Source of the DNA: an uncultured Paracoccaceae bacterium
GTDB taxonomy: Bacteria; Pseudomonadota; Alphaproteobacteria; Rhodobacterales; Rhodobacteraceae
Direction: 5' to 3'
Assembly (NCBI GenBank): GCA_958439195.1
Contig: OY288169.1
Coordinates: 27,593 to 91,592, forward strand
Length of the DNA: 64,000 nucleotides
The notes under the pieces are model-generated. The model made no database searches. It was given only the letters and a program-made list of their open reading frames with translations, and was not told the DNA's origin. Made by a program: the position numbers and the translations under genes. Of this stretch, positions 33,286-42,271 are shown piece by piece (the first letter of the stretch is position 1; each line of letters opens with the position of its first letter).

Positions 33286-33777
33286 TTACTTCTCGAATGA
33301 CCGCTTTTGGACAGCGGCATCAGGAGGGTTGGTCCACTTGTCGGTCCGCTTTGGGCCGATCACGTCCTCACATTCACGAATGGGCGGAAAGCCGACGCTC
33401 ACCGCTCCACCTCGACCGACCGCTTTGTCCCCGTTGCCAGCTATCGACCACGTTGCGACTAAGCACCTGCCAGCGACAAGCGCCGCGTCGGTGGGGGCGG
33501 AAATCCTAAAGCCTAGACTGCTTTGATGCCTTGGGCTTGAGGAGTCACAAAGGCTGTCAGGCTTGTTACCGCGTTACAATCGTGGCGGCTCTCTAATCAC
33601 GGCAAAACTGTCCCTCGCCCTGCCTCAGACAAGTTTCCGACCCAATTCGGCCATTTTTGGGCGATCCGCTGCGATTACTGCGAAGCTTTGCGAAACATCC
33701 ATTATCCTTCTTGAACGGGCAGGTGTCGTGATGCGTTCTGCTGCTGCAAGGGTGTTCGGATCGGCCAGTGTGCTGCG
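33286..33777. other. Intergenic region before the ceramidase-like operon
   Basis: About 490 bases with no supported gene. Frames at 33179-33526 and 33563-33787 lack protein character. It contains the second copy of the paired motif, GGTCCGCTTTGGGCCG (33343-33358) and GGGCGGAAAGCCGACG (33382-33397). The promoter for the three-gene set starting at 33778 must lie here, but no clear -35/-10 pair was seen. Confidence 0.4.
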
Positions 33778-36144
33778 ATGCTGGTAACGAACTCCTTCTC
33801 CGAGGACATTCTGGTTTTCGTCTACGATGTGGGCGATCCGCTATTCTTCGCCTGCCTGCGTGAACCGTCGCTGCACCTCCTCACCTTCGCCAATGACGAG
33901 ATTCTGATCCCAGCGGGTCAGTCGATGCGTCTGGTCCACAAGACGGCCACGGATTGGCAGGTCGGCATCAAGCGCGGAACATTGACGGGCCGTTTCGAAC
34001 CATTCCTCGTGCCCTTGGACGGACAAACCTATACCGCATCGGCCCGGCTGGAGGTGACCCCTGGCGGCCAGTTGCTTTGGCTGAACGCACCCAAGATCAC
34101 GAACCCGACCCAGCGTCTTCCCGAGGTCGATCTGATGCAACCGCTACCCCCCGCCCCAGGGCATGTCGTGGGTGTCGGTCGAGCCAACATAACAGATGCC
34201 GCCGTCCTGACCTTGGAAAGCGCGCTCCCGATGCAGGGTTGGACATCTACTTCTCAGACGACGACCGGGATCGAGCGGCTGCCCGACAACGCACCTGTCT
34301 GGTTGCAGGCACGCGCCTTCATCATCGGTGATCCGTCCAGCGCGACAAGGTGCGTCTTAGTGGTTGCCGATATCTGGTCCTGCTCCATCGCGATCAAGCA
34401 AGAGGTTGTCCGACGCCTGTCCTATGGCAATCCGGAAAGTCCCTACCGCATGGACAACATCTGGATCGCGGGAACCCACACCCACAGCGCCCCGTCAGGT
34501 TACCTGCATCACTTCCTCTACAATGCTGCGGGCTTTGGCTTCGATGCGCATGTCTTCGAAAGCGTGGTCGCGGGCATCGTCGCCGCTGTCGAAGCCGCCC
34601 ACTCCTCTCTGGCACCCGGTCGCGTGCGGCTGGGCAGGGGCCGCCTGCAAGGCATCACGCGCAACCGGTCGTTGCCTGCCTTCCTGAACAACCCAGCGGC
34701 AGATCAGGCCGCTTTCCCGAATGCCGTCGATGACGTGATGACCCTCCTCTCCTTCGAACGCGAGGACCCTGCAGGATCTGGCACGTTCAAGGGCATCGGC
34801 GCACTGAACTGGTTCGCGATCCACCCGACCAACAGGGGTGAGCAGTTCCGTCTGGTCAGCGGAGACAACAAGGGCCACGCGTCGCGGATCATGGAAGAAG
34901 GCTTTGGCCCCGGTTTCGTCGCGGGTTTTGCAAATGCCTGTGCCGGCGACGTTTCGGGCAACATAGACCCCAACGGCAGCGGCTTTCTTCCGGTCAACGG
35001 AACGGACTTCACAGAACAGGCCAAGCGGATGATTGAAGCGGCAGAGGCACAGGCCAAACTAGCCACGGACCTGGTTGCGACAGCAGGCCCGGAATTGCGA
35101 GGTCCGGTGCAAACGCTTGAGCATCGGTTGCACATGCCGAAACGGTCGGGCACCGTTGCCGCCGTTGGCCTCTCCATGGCGGCAGGCAGCACCGAGGATG
35201 GCGGCCAGAAACTGATGCCCGAGGGCATCACACTCCTCAGCCCGAACGATCCGGCACAGACCTCTGCCGGGCTGGTGACAGTGGGCGCGCTGGCCGCCGC
35301 GACGCTTGCACCGCTCAACCGACTGTTGGCGGCGACGACGGGATTGCTCAGCGGACAGCCCCTAGCGGCCCTGCGCGGCGTTCTGACGGCACTTCCCGTG
35401 ACCGATGCGGCGATGCTGATCGCGCATTATCCCAAACCAATCCTGCTCTCACCCGGAATGATGCAGCCAGACCCCTGGACCCCCGAGGTCCTGCCGCTGC
35501 AGCTGGTTCGCATCGGTCACTTCGCCGCCCTAGGCGTCCCCGCCGAAGTTACGACCGTCGCAGGTCTCCGCCTACGGCAGGCCATGCAGACCGACCTCTC
35601 CGCACTCGGCGTGGAGATAAGCGTCGTCAGCACCTACACCAACGGCTATGCCTCATATGTCACCACGCCCGAAGAATACGATACCCAGCAATACGAGGGG
35701 GCGTCGACGCTCTTCGGACGCGACACCTGCACGGTGCTGGCCAACGGTGCGGCTGAACTGGCAAGGGCCCTGCGATCAAGACGGGGCGGTCTTCGGCCCG
35801 ATGCGGCGCTGGCCGATCTTCGGGGCCGGGTGCTTGCCAAGCGGCGCATGACGGTCCGCAATCTGACAAAGGCTCGGATGATGGTCCGCATCTGCATGGT
35901 GGGCGAAACGGCACCCCTCTGGCCCGGCGCGCAATACACCGTCGATGCGGGCGAGGACGTCGCCGTCATCCTTCCCCTGCCCTGGTCGCTCGTCACCGAA
36001 TCCGTGCACGTCATGGCCTTCCCGCCGAACACCGCCCCGGCGAAGGCGCGGCGCGTGATCGCCACGACCTCCGATCTCGCCATCATCCCGCCCAAGGGCA
36101 CGCCCCTGCGCAGCGCCTATTTCCCGACCCAAAGGAAACTCTAG
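33778..36144 (+). CDS. Neutral ceramidase-like protein lacking the nucleophilic Ser
   Basis: 788 residues. Residues 1-115 form a beta-rich N-terminal part without a signal peptide. The rest aligns with bacterial neutral ceramidases: GVGRANITDAAV, AGTHTHSAPSGYLHHFLYN (zinc His about 234/236), ITRNRSLPAFLNNP, SGDNKGHAS, ANACAGDVSGN, MAAGSTEDGG, PWTPEVLPLQLVRIGHFAALGVPAEVT (zinc Glu) and NGYASYVTTPEEYD (zinc Tyr). At the catalytic position the family has H-x-T-S-M. Here it is HPTNR (Asn about residue 352), with no gap to the following SGDNKG. The known enzymes cut the amide of ceramides. This one may be inactive, altered in chemistry, or a binding protein. No strong ribosome-binding site precedes 33778. 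It is followed by two genes likely in the same transcript. Confidence 0.8.
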   Translation: MLVTNSFSEDILVFVYDVGDPLFFACLREPSLHLLTFANDEILIPAGQSMRLVHKTATDWQVGIKRGTLTGRFEPFLVPLDGQTYTASARLEVTPGGQLLWLNAPKITNPTQRLPEVDLMQPLPPAPGHVVGVGRANITDAAVLTLESALPMQGWTSTSQTTTGIERLPDNAPVWLQARAFIIGDPSSATRCVLVVADIWSCSIAIKQEVVRRLSYGNPESPYRMDNIWIAGTHTHSAPSGYLHHFLYNAAGFGFDAHVFESVVAGIVAAVEAAHSSLAPGRVRLGRGRLQGITRNRSLPAFLNNPAADQAAFPNAVDDVMTLLSFEREDPAGSGTFKGIGALNWFAIHPTNRGEQFRLVSGDNKGHASRIMEEGFGPGFVAGFANACAGDVSGNIDPNGSGFLPVNGTDFTEQAKRMIEAAEAQAKLATDLVATAGPELRGPVQTLEHRLHMPKRSGTVAAVGLSMAAGSTEDGGQKLMPEGITLLSPNDPAQTSAGLVTVGALAAATLAPLNRLLAATTGLLSGQPLAALRGVLTALPVTDAAMLIAHYPKPILLSPGMMQPDPWTPEVLPLQLVRIGHFAALGVPAEVTTVAGLRLRQAMQTDLSALGVEISVVSTYTNGYASYVTTPEEYDTQQYEGASTLFGRDTCTVLANGAAELARALRSRRGGLRPDAALADLRGRVLAKRRMTVRNLTKARMMVRICMVGETAPLWPGAQYTVDAGEDVAVILPLPWSLVTESVHVMAFPPNTAPAKARRVIATTSDLAIIPPKGTPLRSAYFPTQRKL

Positions 36145-36181
36145 CCAGAACGATCCATCGATAACCCCAAGGAGGTGACAG

Positions 36182-38098
36182 ATGCCCGGTCCTGCCATGC
36201 ACCACATGATCGCCGACCGCCTGCGAACGCGCCTTCTGGGGTCGACCGGACTAGGAACAACGCTTTCCTCCGCCAGCTACGCACAGATTCAGACCCTGCT
36301 CGCGGACCCGCGCAACCTGCCCTATTATTTCCTCGGCTGTCAGGGGCCGGACTTCCTGTTCTTCAATACTAAGGACATGAGCCCAGCTCTGCGCGACCTC
36401 GTGGCGACCTATTTTGAGGTCACGGACTTCATCGAGAATTTCAAGCGCGACCTGAAAGCGCTGGTTCCGCAACCGGTCCTCGATGCGCTTGAGGCGCTGG
36501 ACGAGGCGGCGAATGAGGTGATCACGTCCTCCTCCACCCTGTCAGAGTTGGAACAGCTCTTCGGGGACATGAAGAACGTGATAAACGCGCTTTCTTCGAC
36601 GCTGCTGGAAGCGGTCAAAAGCTTCATCGGCGAGTTCAAGCTTTTCGATCTTGTCAGCCATCCCTATCGCGACGGCGTGGCGGCGGGCGAGAAGTGGTGG
36701 TGGTTCGACGCACTGCATTACCGGCGGACGGGCGAGTTCGCACAGGCCCTTCTGCGCAAGACCGATCCGGGATCACCCCTGCATCTCTATGCGATCGGCT
36801 ACCTCACGCATGTGACCGCCGATACCGTGGGCCACCCCTATGTGAACGCGATCTGCGGCGGTCCCTACCGGTCGCACGCGCAACGCCACAAAGCGAGCGA
36901 GAATTATCAGGACGTGCTGAACTTCCGCGATGTCCGCAGCGAGGACTGGAACTTCTCCAAGCTGCACGCCTTCTACAACTTCAACTTTTCCGGTCCCGTC
37001 GACACCGAAAACGACGTTCCCGACCCCTTCACGAACCTGCCGCCGGACCTCGCAAAGCTGATCATCGAGACTTTGACCGAAGTCTACAACGAAGACCCTG
37101 CCCCACCGCGACCCGATTACGCCGCCTCCCTCACGCCCGCCGATCTGAACGACACCTACAGGCTCTGGTATCGCTGGTTCAAGAATGCCACCGACACCGG
37201 CACCCTGCCCCCGCCCGTTCCCTACTCCTTAAGCGCCGAACTGCGCGAGGTCTGGGACAAGGCGATGGACAACCTCGGCGACATCGGGGATTTCCTCGAA
37301 GACGCCGCCAACACCTCGGGCAGCATGGGGATCTGGGGCATCTTCCTCATGCTCGGCGCACTCATCCTTGGCGCGCTTGCCGCCGCCGCCGCTGTCATCG
37401 ATGCCGTCCTCGGCGCGATCACCACGCTCGGCTCGGCCACCATCCGCTACGCTGCCTGCCTGATCTACGAACAGCTCTACGACGCCTACCAGAACTTCCG
37501 CCTCGCCGTTGCGATGAACGGTCTCGCCTTTCCGATGCAGGAACACCTCACCGAACCGAGGATCGTACATTTCGGCAATCCGGGCATTCCGGACATACTG
37601 GGCCAGACGGCATCCAGCATCGACCATCGCCTTCCGCTCCTGCGCTGGGTCATGCCCGGACTCACGCATCAGGAACGTCACCTCGTTTACCCGCCGACCG
37701 GGGACGAGGTGGCTCATGCCTTCGGTGTGCCCGGCAACTACCTCGACAAGACCTCGGTCTGGTATGGATGGGGCGACATCATCCAGAACCGCAGCCTTCT
37801 GAAAGACCTAAGCGCAATCCAGAAGACCCCGCCCGGACCGCAGCAGACCGATGCCGGACGACTCGCTGCCTTGCTTCATGACAAAAGCCTGCTGGGCAAC
37901 GCGCTGGACCTTACCGCTGCCATGTATGACCTGCAGGCATCGGGCGGCCACATGCCCGACTTTAATCTGGACGGAGATCGCGGCTACGGCTTCCTCTGCT
38001 GGTCGCAGCGAGGAGATCCCTCGCCGGACTCACCCAACCCCATCGCCTCGGAAGCGCCCGGTGGGCCCTTCGCCGTCGAAATCGACATCATCCGATAA
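36182..38098 (+). CDS. Zinc-dependent phospholipase C-like protein
   Basis: 638 residues. The N-terminus starts MPGPAMHHMIADRLR directly, with His residues where zinc-dependent PLC (PF00882-type) domains have their first ligands, then GCQGPDFLFF, HYRRTGEF and YAIGYLTHVTADTVGHPYVN (His210, Asp214, His218). These are the metal-ligand motifs of the B. cereus PLC/S1-nuclease fold. A hydrophobic stretch at about 380-430 (GIWGIFLMLGALILGALAAA) could enter a membrane. The C-terminal 200 residues are unrecognised. There is no signal peptide. The ribosome-binding site AGGAGGTGA is nearly perfect. It stands 37 bases after the ceramidase-like gene and 15 before the CARDB-like gene. Phospholipid cleavage is suggested by fold only. 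Confidence 0.7.
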   Translation: MPGPAMHHMIADRLRTRLLGSTGLGTTLSSASYAQIQTLLADPRNLPYYFLGCQGPDFLFFNTKDMSPALRDLVATYFEVTDFIENFKRDLKALVPQPVLDALEALDEAANEVITSSSTLSELEQLFGDMKNVINALSSTLLEAVKSFIGEFKLFDLVSHPYRDGVAAGEKWWWFDALHYRRTGEFAQALLRKTDPGSPLHLYAIGYLTHVTADTVGHPYVNAICGGPYRSHAQRHKASENYQDVLNFRDVRSEDWNFSKLHAFYNFNFSGPVDTENDVPDPFTNLPPDLAKLIIETLTEVYNEDPAPPRPDYAASLTPADLNDTYRLWYRWFKNATDTGTLPPPVPYSLSAELREVWDKAMDNLGDIGDFLEDAANTSGSMGIWGIFLMLGALILGALAAAAAVIDAVLGAITTLGSATIRYAACLIYEQLYDAYQNFRLAVAMNGLAFPMQEHLTEPRIVHFGNPGIPDILGQTASSIDHRLPLLRWVMPGLTHQERHLVYPPTGDEVAHAFGVPGNYLDKTSVWYGWGDIIQNRSLLKDLSAIQKTPPGPQQTDAGRLAALLHDKSLLGNALDLTAAMYDLQASGGHMPDFNLDGDRGYGFLCWSQRGDPSPDSPNPIASEAPGGPFAVEIDIIR

Positions 38099-38113
38099 TC
38101 AAGGGAGCAACCC

Positions 38114-39262
38114 ATGCCCGACAATGCAGTCGAGGACATCCGCACCTACATCTCCGAACTGACCGCGCGCGCAGCGAAGTCGCAAACCGAGGCGAAGCGA
38201 AAACTGAACCCGCTCTTCGGACGGGACGACCGCCGCAAGGGACCCGATGACTTCGTCGAAAGCTCGTTTCTCTACATGCGCAGCTGCGACGCGGATACCG
38301 GCAGCCGCCCCATCCCCTGCCCCGCGTTCTGGCTCTCGCCTGATCTGAGTGTCGCCCCGATCTCCAATTTGGGCGTGCCGACACGGCAACTGCAGGCCGG
38401 ACAGACCTATCGCCTTACCGCCCAGGTCCGCAACCGGGGCGACCTGATTGTACCATCTGCCAAGGTCGAGTTCTGGCTGGTCACGCCATCCCTTGGCTTT
38501 GACACCCGCTTCGCCACGAAGATCGGGGTTTCTGCGGCGATGGTGATGCCCTATGGCGCAACCGAGGTCGGTTTGGACTACACAGTTCCACCCGCCCTTT
38601 CGGGGCACCGCTGTCTCTTTGCCCGCGTCTTCTCCTTCGCACCGCTGGACATTCCGGTCGATGACTATGCCCTGAACCCGGTGATCGACCGCCACGTCGC
38701 GCAATTGAACCTCGACATTGTCTCACAGGGGGCGACCTTCAGGCTGGACTGGATCCATCATCGCAACGCCAAGGAGGCACTAGAAATCCTCCCGATGGAT
38801 GCGGCCACACTGCGCTCCATCCGACGCGAGGCCTTGGCCCCGCTCACCATTACTGCTCCGCGTATGCGCGGTGGATTGGCCGAAATCCTACGCCGCATCG
38901 AGGTTTCCGCCGCCGTTCCCGAGGCGCAGGGCGCGAGAGTGTCCACCGAACGCAGCGAGGCAGGACTGGTTCTGCGAAGCCAAGACAGAGAGGCCTATGA
39001 CATCGACGCCCAGGTTGGCCTGACAAAGCAGGCCCAAGCCGTCATCGCCGCGATGGAAAAGGGCAAGGCCGTCGGCGACGAGGGCCGCAAGATCTTGCGC
39101 GAGTATCGCTCGATGACCGCGCAAACCCTCAAGACAGAAGTCAAACTGTCACTCCCTGACTTCGGCCTGAAGAAGGGCCGCGCCTTGGCGCTGCAAGTGG
39201 TGAAACGGGACATGGCCACAGGGCAGATAACGGGTGGCATTGCTTTGGTGATTGCGGGTTGA
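38114..39262 (+). CDS. CARDB-like protein of the lipid-enzyme gene set
   Basis: 382 residues. An N-terminal helical part (VEDIRTYISELTARAAKSQTEAKRKL) is followed at about 75-180 by an immunoglobulin-like CARDB-type domain: LSVAPISNLGVPTRQLQAGQTYRLTAQVRNRGDLIVPSAKVEFWLV and FARVFSF (each read in part). A mixed alpha/beta C-terminal part follows with no family I recognise. There is no signal peptide or membrane helix. GGGAG precedes the start, and the gene lies 15 bases after the PLC-like gene, indicating one transcript. A role as an adhesion, carrier or targeting partner for the two lipid-enzyme-like proteins is only inference. Confidence 0.65.
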   Translation: MPDNAVEDIRTYISELTARAAKSQTEAKRKLNPLFGRDDRRKGPDDFVESSFLYMRSCDADTGSRPIPCPAFWLSPDLSVAPISNLGVPTRQLQAGQTYRLTAQVRNRGDLIVPSAKVEFWLVTPSLGFDTRFATKIGVSAAMVMPYGATEVGLDYTVPPALSGHRCLFARVFSFAPLDIPVDDYALNPVIDRHVAQLNLDIVSQGATFRLDWIHHRNAKEALEILPMDAATLRSIRREALAPLTITAPRMRGGLAEILRRIEVSAAVPEAQGARVSTERSEAGLVLRSQDREAYDIDAQVGLTKQAQAVIAAMEKGKAVGDEGRKILREYRSMTAQTLKTEVKLSLPDFGLKKGRALALQVVKRDMATGQITGGIALVIAG

Positions 39263-39730
39263 CCTATGCTTGAGTTGAGTAGCGTGTTCACAGGTGGCTC
39301 ACTTCTCGATGGAAATCCCGGATCAGTTCAGGATGGAAATCAACAACGTCCCGGTCGGTTGACCCCTAAGCCCGCTCATGGCCCCAGCGCAGTAGGGCCA
39401 TGATCTTCGATTGCCGACGTTCGAGGTTTAACTACCACCGGCGGCTATGGGCCGGCAGCACCGCACCTCACCCGGGGAAATGACCCGTCCATGCTGCAGT
39501 TGCGCATACTCCGCTTGATCCACATAGCTGACCGTGTCCCACAGAAGTGCCGCTGGGCGGGAACGACCGGCTGGGCCACGCACAAATGATGCCAACCGAG
39601 CACAATGGGCAGGACCGGGCCGTTTGCGGCCAGTAGTAACAAGGAAACGCGTATTGGGGGAAGCATTGGGGGAACAGACAACTCAGACTAAAAAAGTTTC
39701 TTTTAATTTTAATATCTTAAAGGAAATACT
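39263..39730. other. Intergenic region next to the tRNA 3' end
   Basis: 468 bases without a supported gene. A rightward frame at 39534-40364 runs through the tRNA and is spurious. The last 60 bases (39690-39730) are strongly AT-rich and follow the tRNA's 3' end. AAAAG-AAA-CTTTT on the minus strand could weakly end the tRNA transcript. No integrase is visible, but this is where an integration site would be expected. Confidence 0.4.
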
Positions 39731-39806
<76 letters not shown>

Positions 39807-39817
39807 GACACGCGCGG

Positions 39818-39840
39818 GCTTTTGGCGCAAAGCCAAAGGC
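39818..39840 (-). terminator. Terminator-like hairpin downstream of trxC
   Basis: 9-bp stem (GCTTTTGGC/GCCAAAGGC, one G:T pair) with a 5-base loop lies 11 bases after the trxC stop on the minus strand and just before the tRNA gene. No T-run follows. Confidence 0.45.
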
Positions 39841-39851
39841 TTGTCAAGGTT

Positions 39852-40325
39852 TCACCCCACCCCCGGCCCTGTTTGCGCCCCGACATGCGACCGCACGAAG
39901 GCAACAATGTCGGCTGCAGGCCGCGCGCCCGACAACCGCGCCACCTCGCGCCCGCGATGATACAGGATCAGCGCCGGAATCCCCCGGATACCCGCCCGCT
40001 GCGCCACCGCCTGATGCGCCTCGGTGTCCAGCTTGGCGAACCGGATGCCGGGGGCCATCTCGCGCGCCGCCTTGGCAAATTCCGGCGCCATCATCCGGCA
40101 CGGCCCACACCACGCCGCCCAGTAATCCACGATCAGCGGCAGGTCGTCGCCACGCGCCGCCCCCCCGATCATCTTGTCATGCACCGCCGCGTCCAACTCC
40201 ATCACGCGCCCGTCCAACAGCGCCGCGCCGCAGACCCCGCATTTCGGCCCCGAAGCCAGCCGCGCCAGCGGCACCCGGTTCATCTGCCCGCATTCTGCAC
40301 AACACAGCCGCACCGCATCCGCCAT
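39852..40325 (-). CDS. trxC: Thioredoxin 2 (TrxC)
   Basis: 157 residues. An N-terminal zinc ribbon with two pairs of Cys (RLCCAECGQMNRV and GPKCGVCGAAL) precedes a thioredoxin domain with active site WCGPC, PLIVDYWAAWCGPCRMMAPEF and the cis-Pro in GIRGIPALILYHRG. TrxC is a cytoplasmic oxidative-stress thioredoxin whose zinc module is redox sensitive. The ATG at 40325 gives the family's normal start (MADAVRLCC). Further upstream the frame continues to 40424 without homology. It lies between the DUF3775 gene and the tRNA, all leftward. Confidence 0.92.
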   Translation of the reverse strand: MADAVRLCCAECGQMNRVPLARLASGPKCGVCGAALLDGRVMELDAAVHDKMIGGAARGDDLPLIVDYWAAWCGPCRMMAPEFAKAAREMAPGIRFAKLDTEAHQAVAQRAGIRGIPALILYHRGREVARLSGARPAADIVAFVRSHVGAQTGPGVG

Positions 40326-40420
40326 CTTGGCCCCCATCACATTCACGCCAAGGCATATGTTTGAACGCAGGCACCGGAATGCAAGTCCCCCCTCACAAAC
40401 CCCGCCCAAAAACCGCAGTT

Positions 40421-40467
40421 TCATCTTGGCATCAAATACCCGCGGGGGGCCGCCCCCTTCGGGCGGC
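40421..40467. repeat. Intergenic 20-bp repeat copy 1 plus GC hairpin
   Basis: TCATCTTGGCATCAAATACC lies at 40421-40440 (consensus TCATCTTGGCNNAAATACCC, shifted here by one extra base), followed by a 7-bp hairpin GCCGCCC-CCTTC-GGGCGGC at 40449-40467. It sits between the DUF3775 and trxC genes. Other copies are at 50.7, 54.9 and 58.8 kb. Confidence 0.7.
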
Positions 40468-40510
40468 GGGGGCGGCAGCCCCCTCCGGCGATCAACCCCT
40501 GCGAACCGGC

Positions 40511-40828
40511 CTAAAGGAAATCGCTTTCCACTTCCGTCACGTCCACCCCCAGCGCCTCCAGCCCGGCCTCCAGGTTTTCCGCCAGATGCGGCATCCCCAT
40601 AAGATACTGGTCCGTCGGCACCGTCGCCTCGGTATAGGCCGTCTCCACCGCTGTCTGGTAATCCTCCGGCTCGAACGCGCCGCGCCCCACCCAGGCAATC
40701 GCCGTCAGATGTGCCTTCTCATCGTCATTCAACGCGTCGATAAAGGCATGCAGCTCACGCTCCGCCGTGCCCTCCTCGCGGAACTGGTAAATGATATGCA
40801 CCACCTTCTCCGGGCTGATTTCCAGCAT
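40511..40828 (-). CDS. DUF3775 protein
   Basis: 105 residues. MLEISPEKVVHIIYQFREEGTAERELHAFIDALNDDEKAHLTAIAWVGRGAFEPEDYQTAV (read in order) is the typical DUF3775 opening, followed by the TxYLMGMPHLAENLEAGLEALG end. It is a small soluble protein of unknown function common in alphaproteobacteria. The start at 40828 with GGGGAG upstream is chosen. An in-frame start at 40897 adds a basic, Trp-rich stretch not seen in the family. It is between azlD and trxC in the same orientation, each with its own spacing. Confidence 0.85.
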   Translation of the reverse strand: MLEISPEKVVHIIYQFREEGTAERELHAFIDALNDDEKAHLTAIAWVGRGAFEPEDYQTAVETAYTEATVPTDQYLMGMPHLAENLEAGLEALGVDVTEVESDFL

Positions 40829-40903
40829 GGCGCGACTCCCCTCTTTTCTCTCCGCATGGTTGCGCCACCTGCGCCACAGCGCAAGCCCCCGATACACAAG
40901 CGT

Positions 40904-41257
40904 TCAGGTCATTAACGCGAATGCCACCGCATAGGCCACCGCCCCGGCCAGGGTCGCCCCAACCACAGACCGCCGCCAGACCCAGACCGCGCCTACCCCA
41001 ACCGTCCCGGCCAGCGGCGCCACCCAATCCCCCGCCACCACAAACGGTAGGGCCGAGGCGACAAAAAGCGTCGCAATCGCCGCCGGCCCCACCGCCGCCA
41101 GAAACCGCGCCAGCCTTCCCTGCGCCGTTCCGGCCCCGTTATCGGCCCCGTTATCGGCCCCGTCACCAAACCCAAGCCCGAACCGGATCGGCAAATACCG
41201 AAACCCCCAATTCGCCGCCCCCACGATCAAGGCCAGCGCCAACAGATCCCTGCTCAT
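40904..41257 (-). CDS. azlD: AzlD, branched-chain amino acid exporter small subunit
   Basis: 117 residues with about four hydrophobic helices. ALALIVGAANWGFRYLPIRFG at the N-terminus and LARFLAAVGPAAIATLFVASALPFVV match AzlD (R-x-L-P motif, then G-P-A-A). A polar insert DGADNGADNGAGTAQ contains a repeated ADNG unit. AzlD works with AzlC to export branched-chain amino acids. The ATG at 41257 overlaps the azlC stop by 4 bases (ATGA). The frame upstream to 41476 is antisense-like Gly-rich sequence inside azlC and is not used. Confidence 0.85.
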   Translation of the reverse strand: MSRDLLALALIVGAANWGFRYLPIRFGLGFGDGADNGADNGAGTAQGRLARFLAAVGPAAIATLFVASALPFVVAGDWVAPLAGTVGVGAVWVWRRSVVGATLAGAVAYAVAFALMT

Positions 41258-42066
41258 CCCCGCCCCCGCAAAACCCCGGCCCCAACGCCTGCCAAAGCGC
41301 CCGCCACCATGCCCGCCAAGATCCCCGTGGTGGATGACAGCACCATTGTTCCGGCCACACAGGCCACCCCCGCCACCACAATCACCGGCACCTGAGGCCG
41401 CGTCAGGATCGACAGCAGCAGCGCCAGAAACAGCGCCGGCAACAGAAACGACAGCCCTGCCTCCAGCACCGGCCACCCCTCCAGCGCCCCGCCACCAGCC
41501 ATCGCCCCCGCCACCGTGCCGCCCACCCAGGCGGCATAGGCGGGAAGACCCAGCCCGAACATGTAAGGCTCGGAAAACCGACGCCCCCGCGCCAGATCAC
41601 CCAGCGCCGCGCCAAACACTTCATCCGTCAATCCCCAGGCCCACCCCCAGGCCCGCGCCTTCGCCGCATCGGCCCCCGCCGCCTTCATCAAGGCCGGGCC
41701 ATACAAAACATGCCGCAGGTTCATGGCGATCAGGGTAAAGGCCGCCACCGGCAGCGCCGCGCCCGATGTCAGCAAGGCCAGCGCAAGGAATTGGGACGCC
41801 CCGGCATAGATGATCACCGACAGCGCCGCCGCCTCCCACCCCGTCAGGCCCGCCCCGGTTGCCGCAACGCCAAAGGCAAAGGCAATGGGAAAATACCCCA
41901 GCGCAATGGGAAACGCCGCCACCAATCCCGTGGCGAATGTCTCCTTCCCGATGGCCCCCAAATCATCGGGTGGCGGCGCGCTTGATCCCGCCTGAACCGG
42001 CCCCATCCGGTCAGTCCCGCCCCCCAAAGGTGCCGCGTCAAAGGCACCGGTCCTCTGCTCGTCCAC
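41254..42066 (-). CDS. azlC: AzlC, branched-chain amino acid exporter large subunit
   Basis: 270 residues from the GTG at 42066, which has GGGGAA upstream. An ATG at 42009 would give 251 residues, nearer the family average. AzlC landmarks: PIALGYFPIAFAFGVAATGAGLTGWEAAALSVIIYAGASQF, AMNLRHVLYGPAL and GLTDEVFGAALGD. The protein forms the inner-membrane channel with AzlD and exports leucine-type amino acids. It overlaps azlD by 4 bases. An upstream frame to 42186 is Cys/Gly-rich and not family-like. Confidence 0.88.
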   Translation of the reverse strand: MDEQRTGAFDAAPLGGGTDRMGPVQAGSSAPPPDDLGAIGKETFATGLVAAFPIALGYFPIAFAFGVAATGAGLTGWEAAALSVIIYAGASQFLALALLTSGAALPVAAFTLIAMNLRHVLYGPALMKAAGADAAKARAWGWAWGLTDEVFGAALGDLARGRRFSEPYMFGLGLPAYAAWVGGTVAGAMAGGGALEGWPVLEAGLSFLLPALFLALLLSILTRPQVPVIVVAGVACVAGTMVLSSTTGILAGMVAGALAGVGAGVLRGRG

Positions 42067-42271
42067 GATGTTTCCCCGCCCAAACCCCAGCCATCCGCGC
42101 CTAAACATGCCCGCGCACGGCGTCAACGCCCCCGCACGCGCACCCGCACGGCCCCTGCACGCGCACCCATGCGACGAACCCGCCAAGGCCCGTCAAAAAC
42201 TGACTCAGAAGACAGGTTGACAGACCCACATCATCAGCCCCACCCTTGACCATGTAGCGAGTATCACTCCG

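Noticed and set aside
36694..37881. Rightward frame of 395 codons inside the PLC-like gene
   Set aside because: Arg-rich shadow in another frame of a gene with clear domain motifs and a strong ribosome-binding site.
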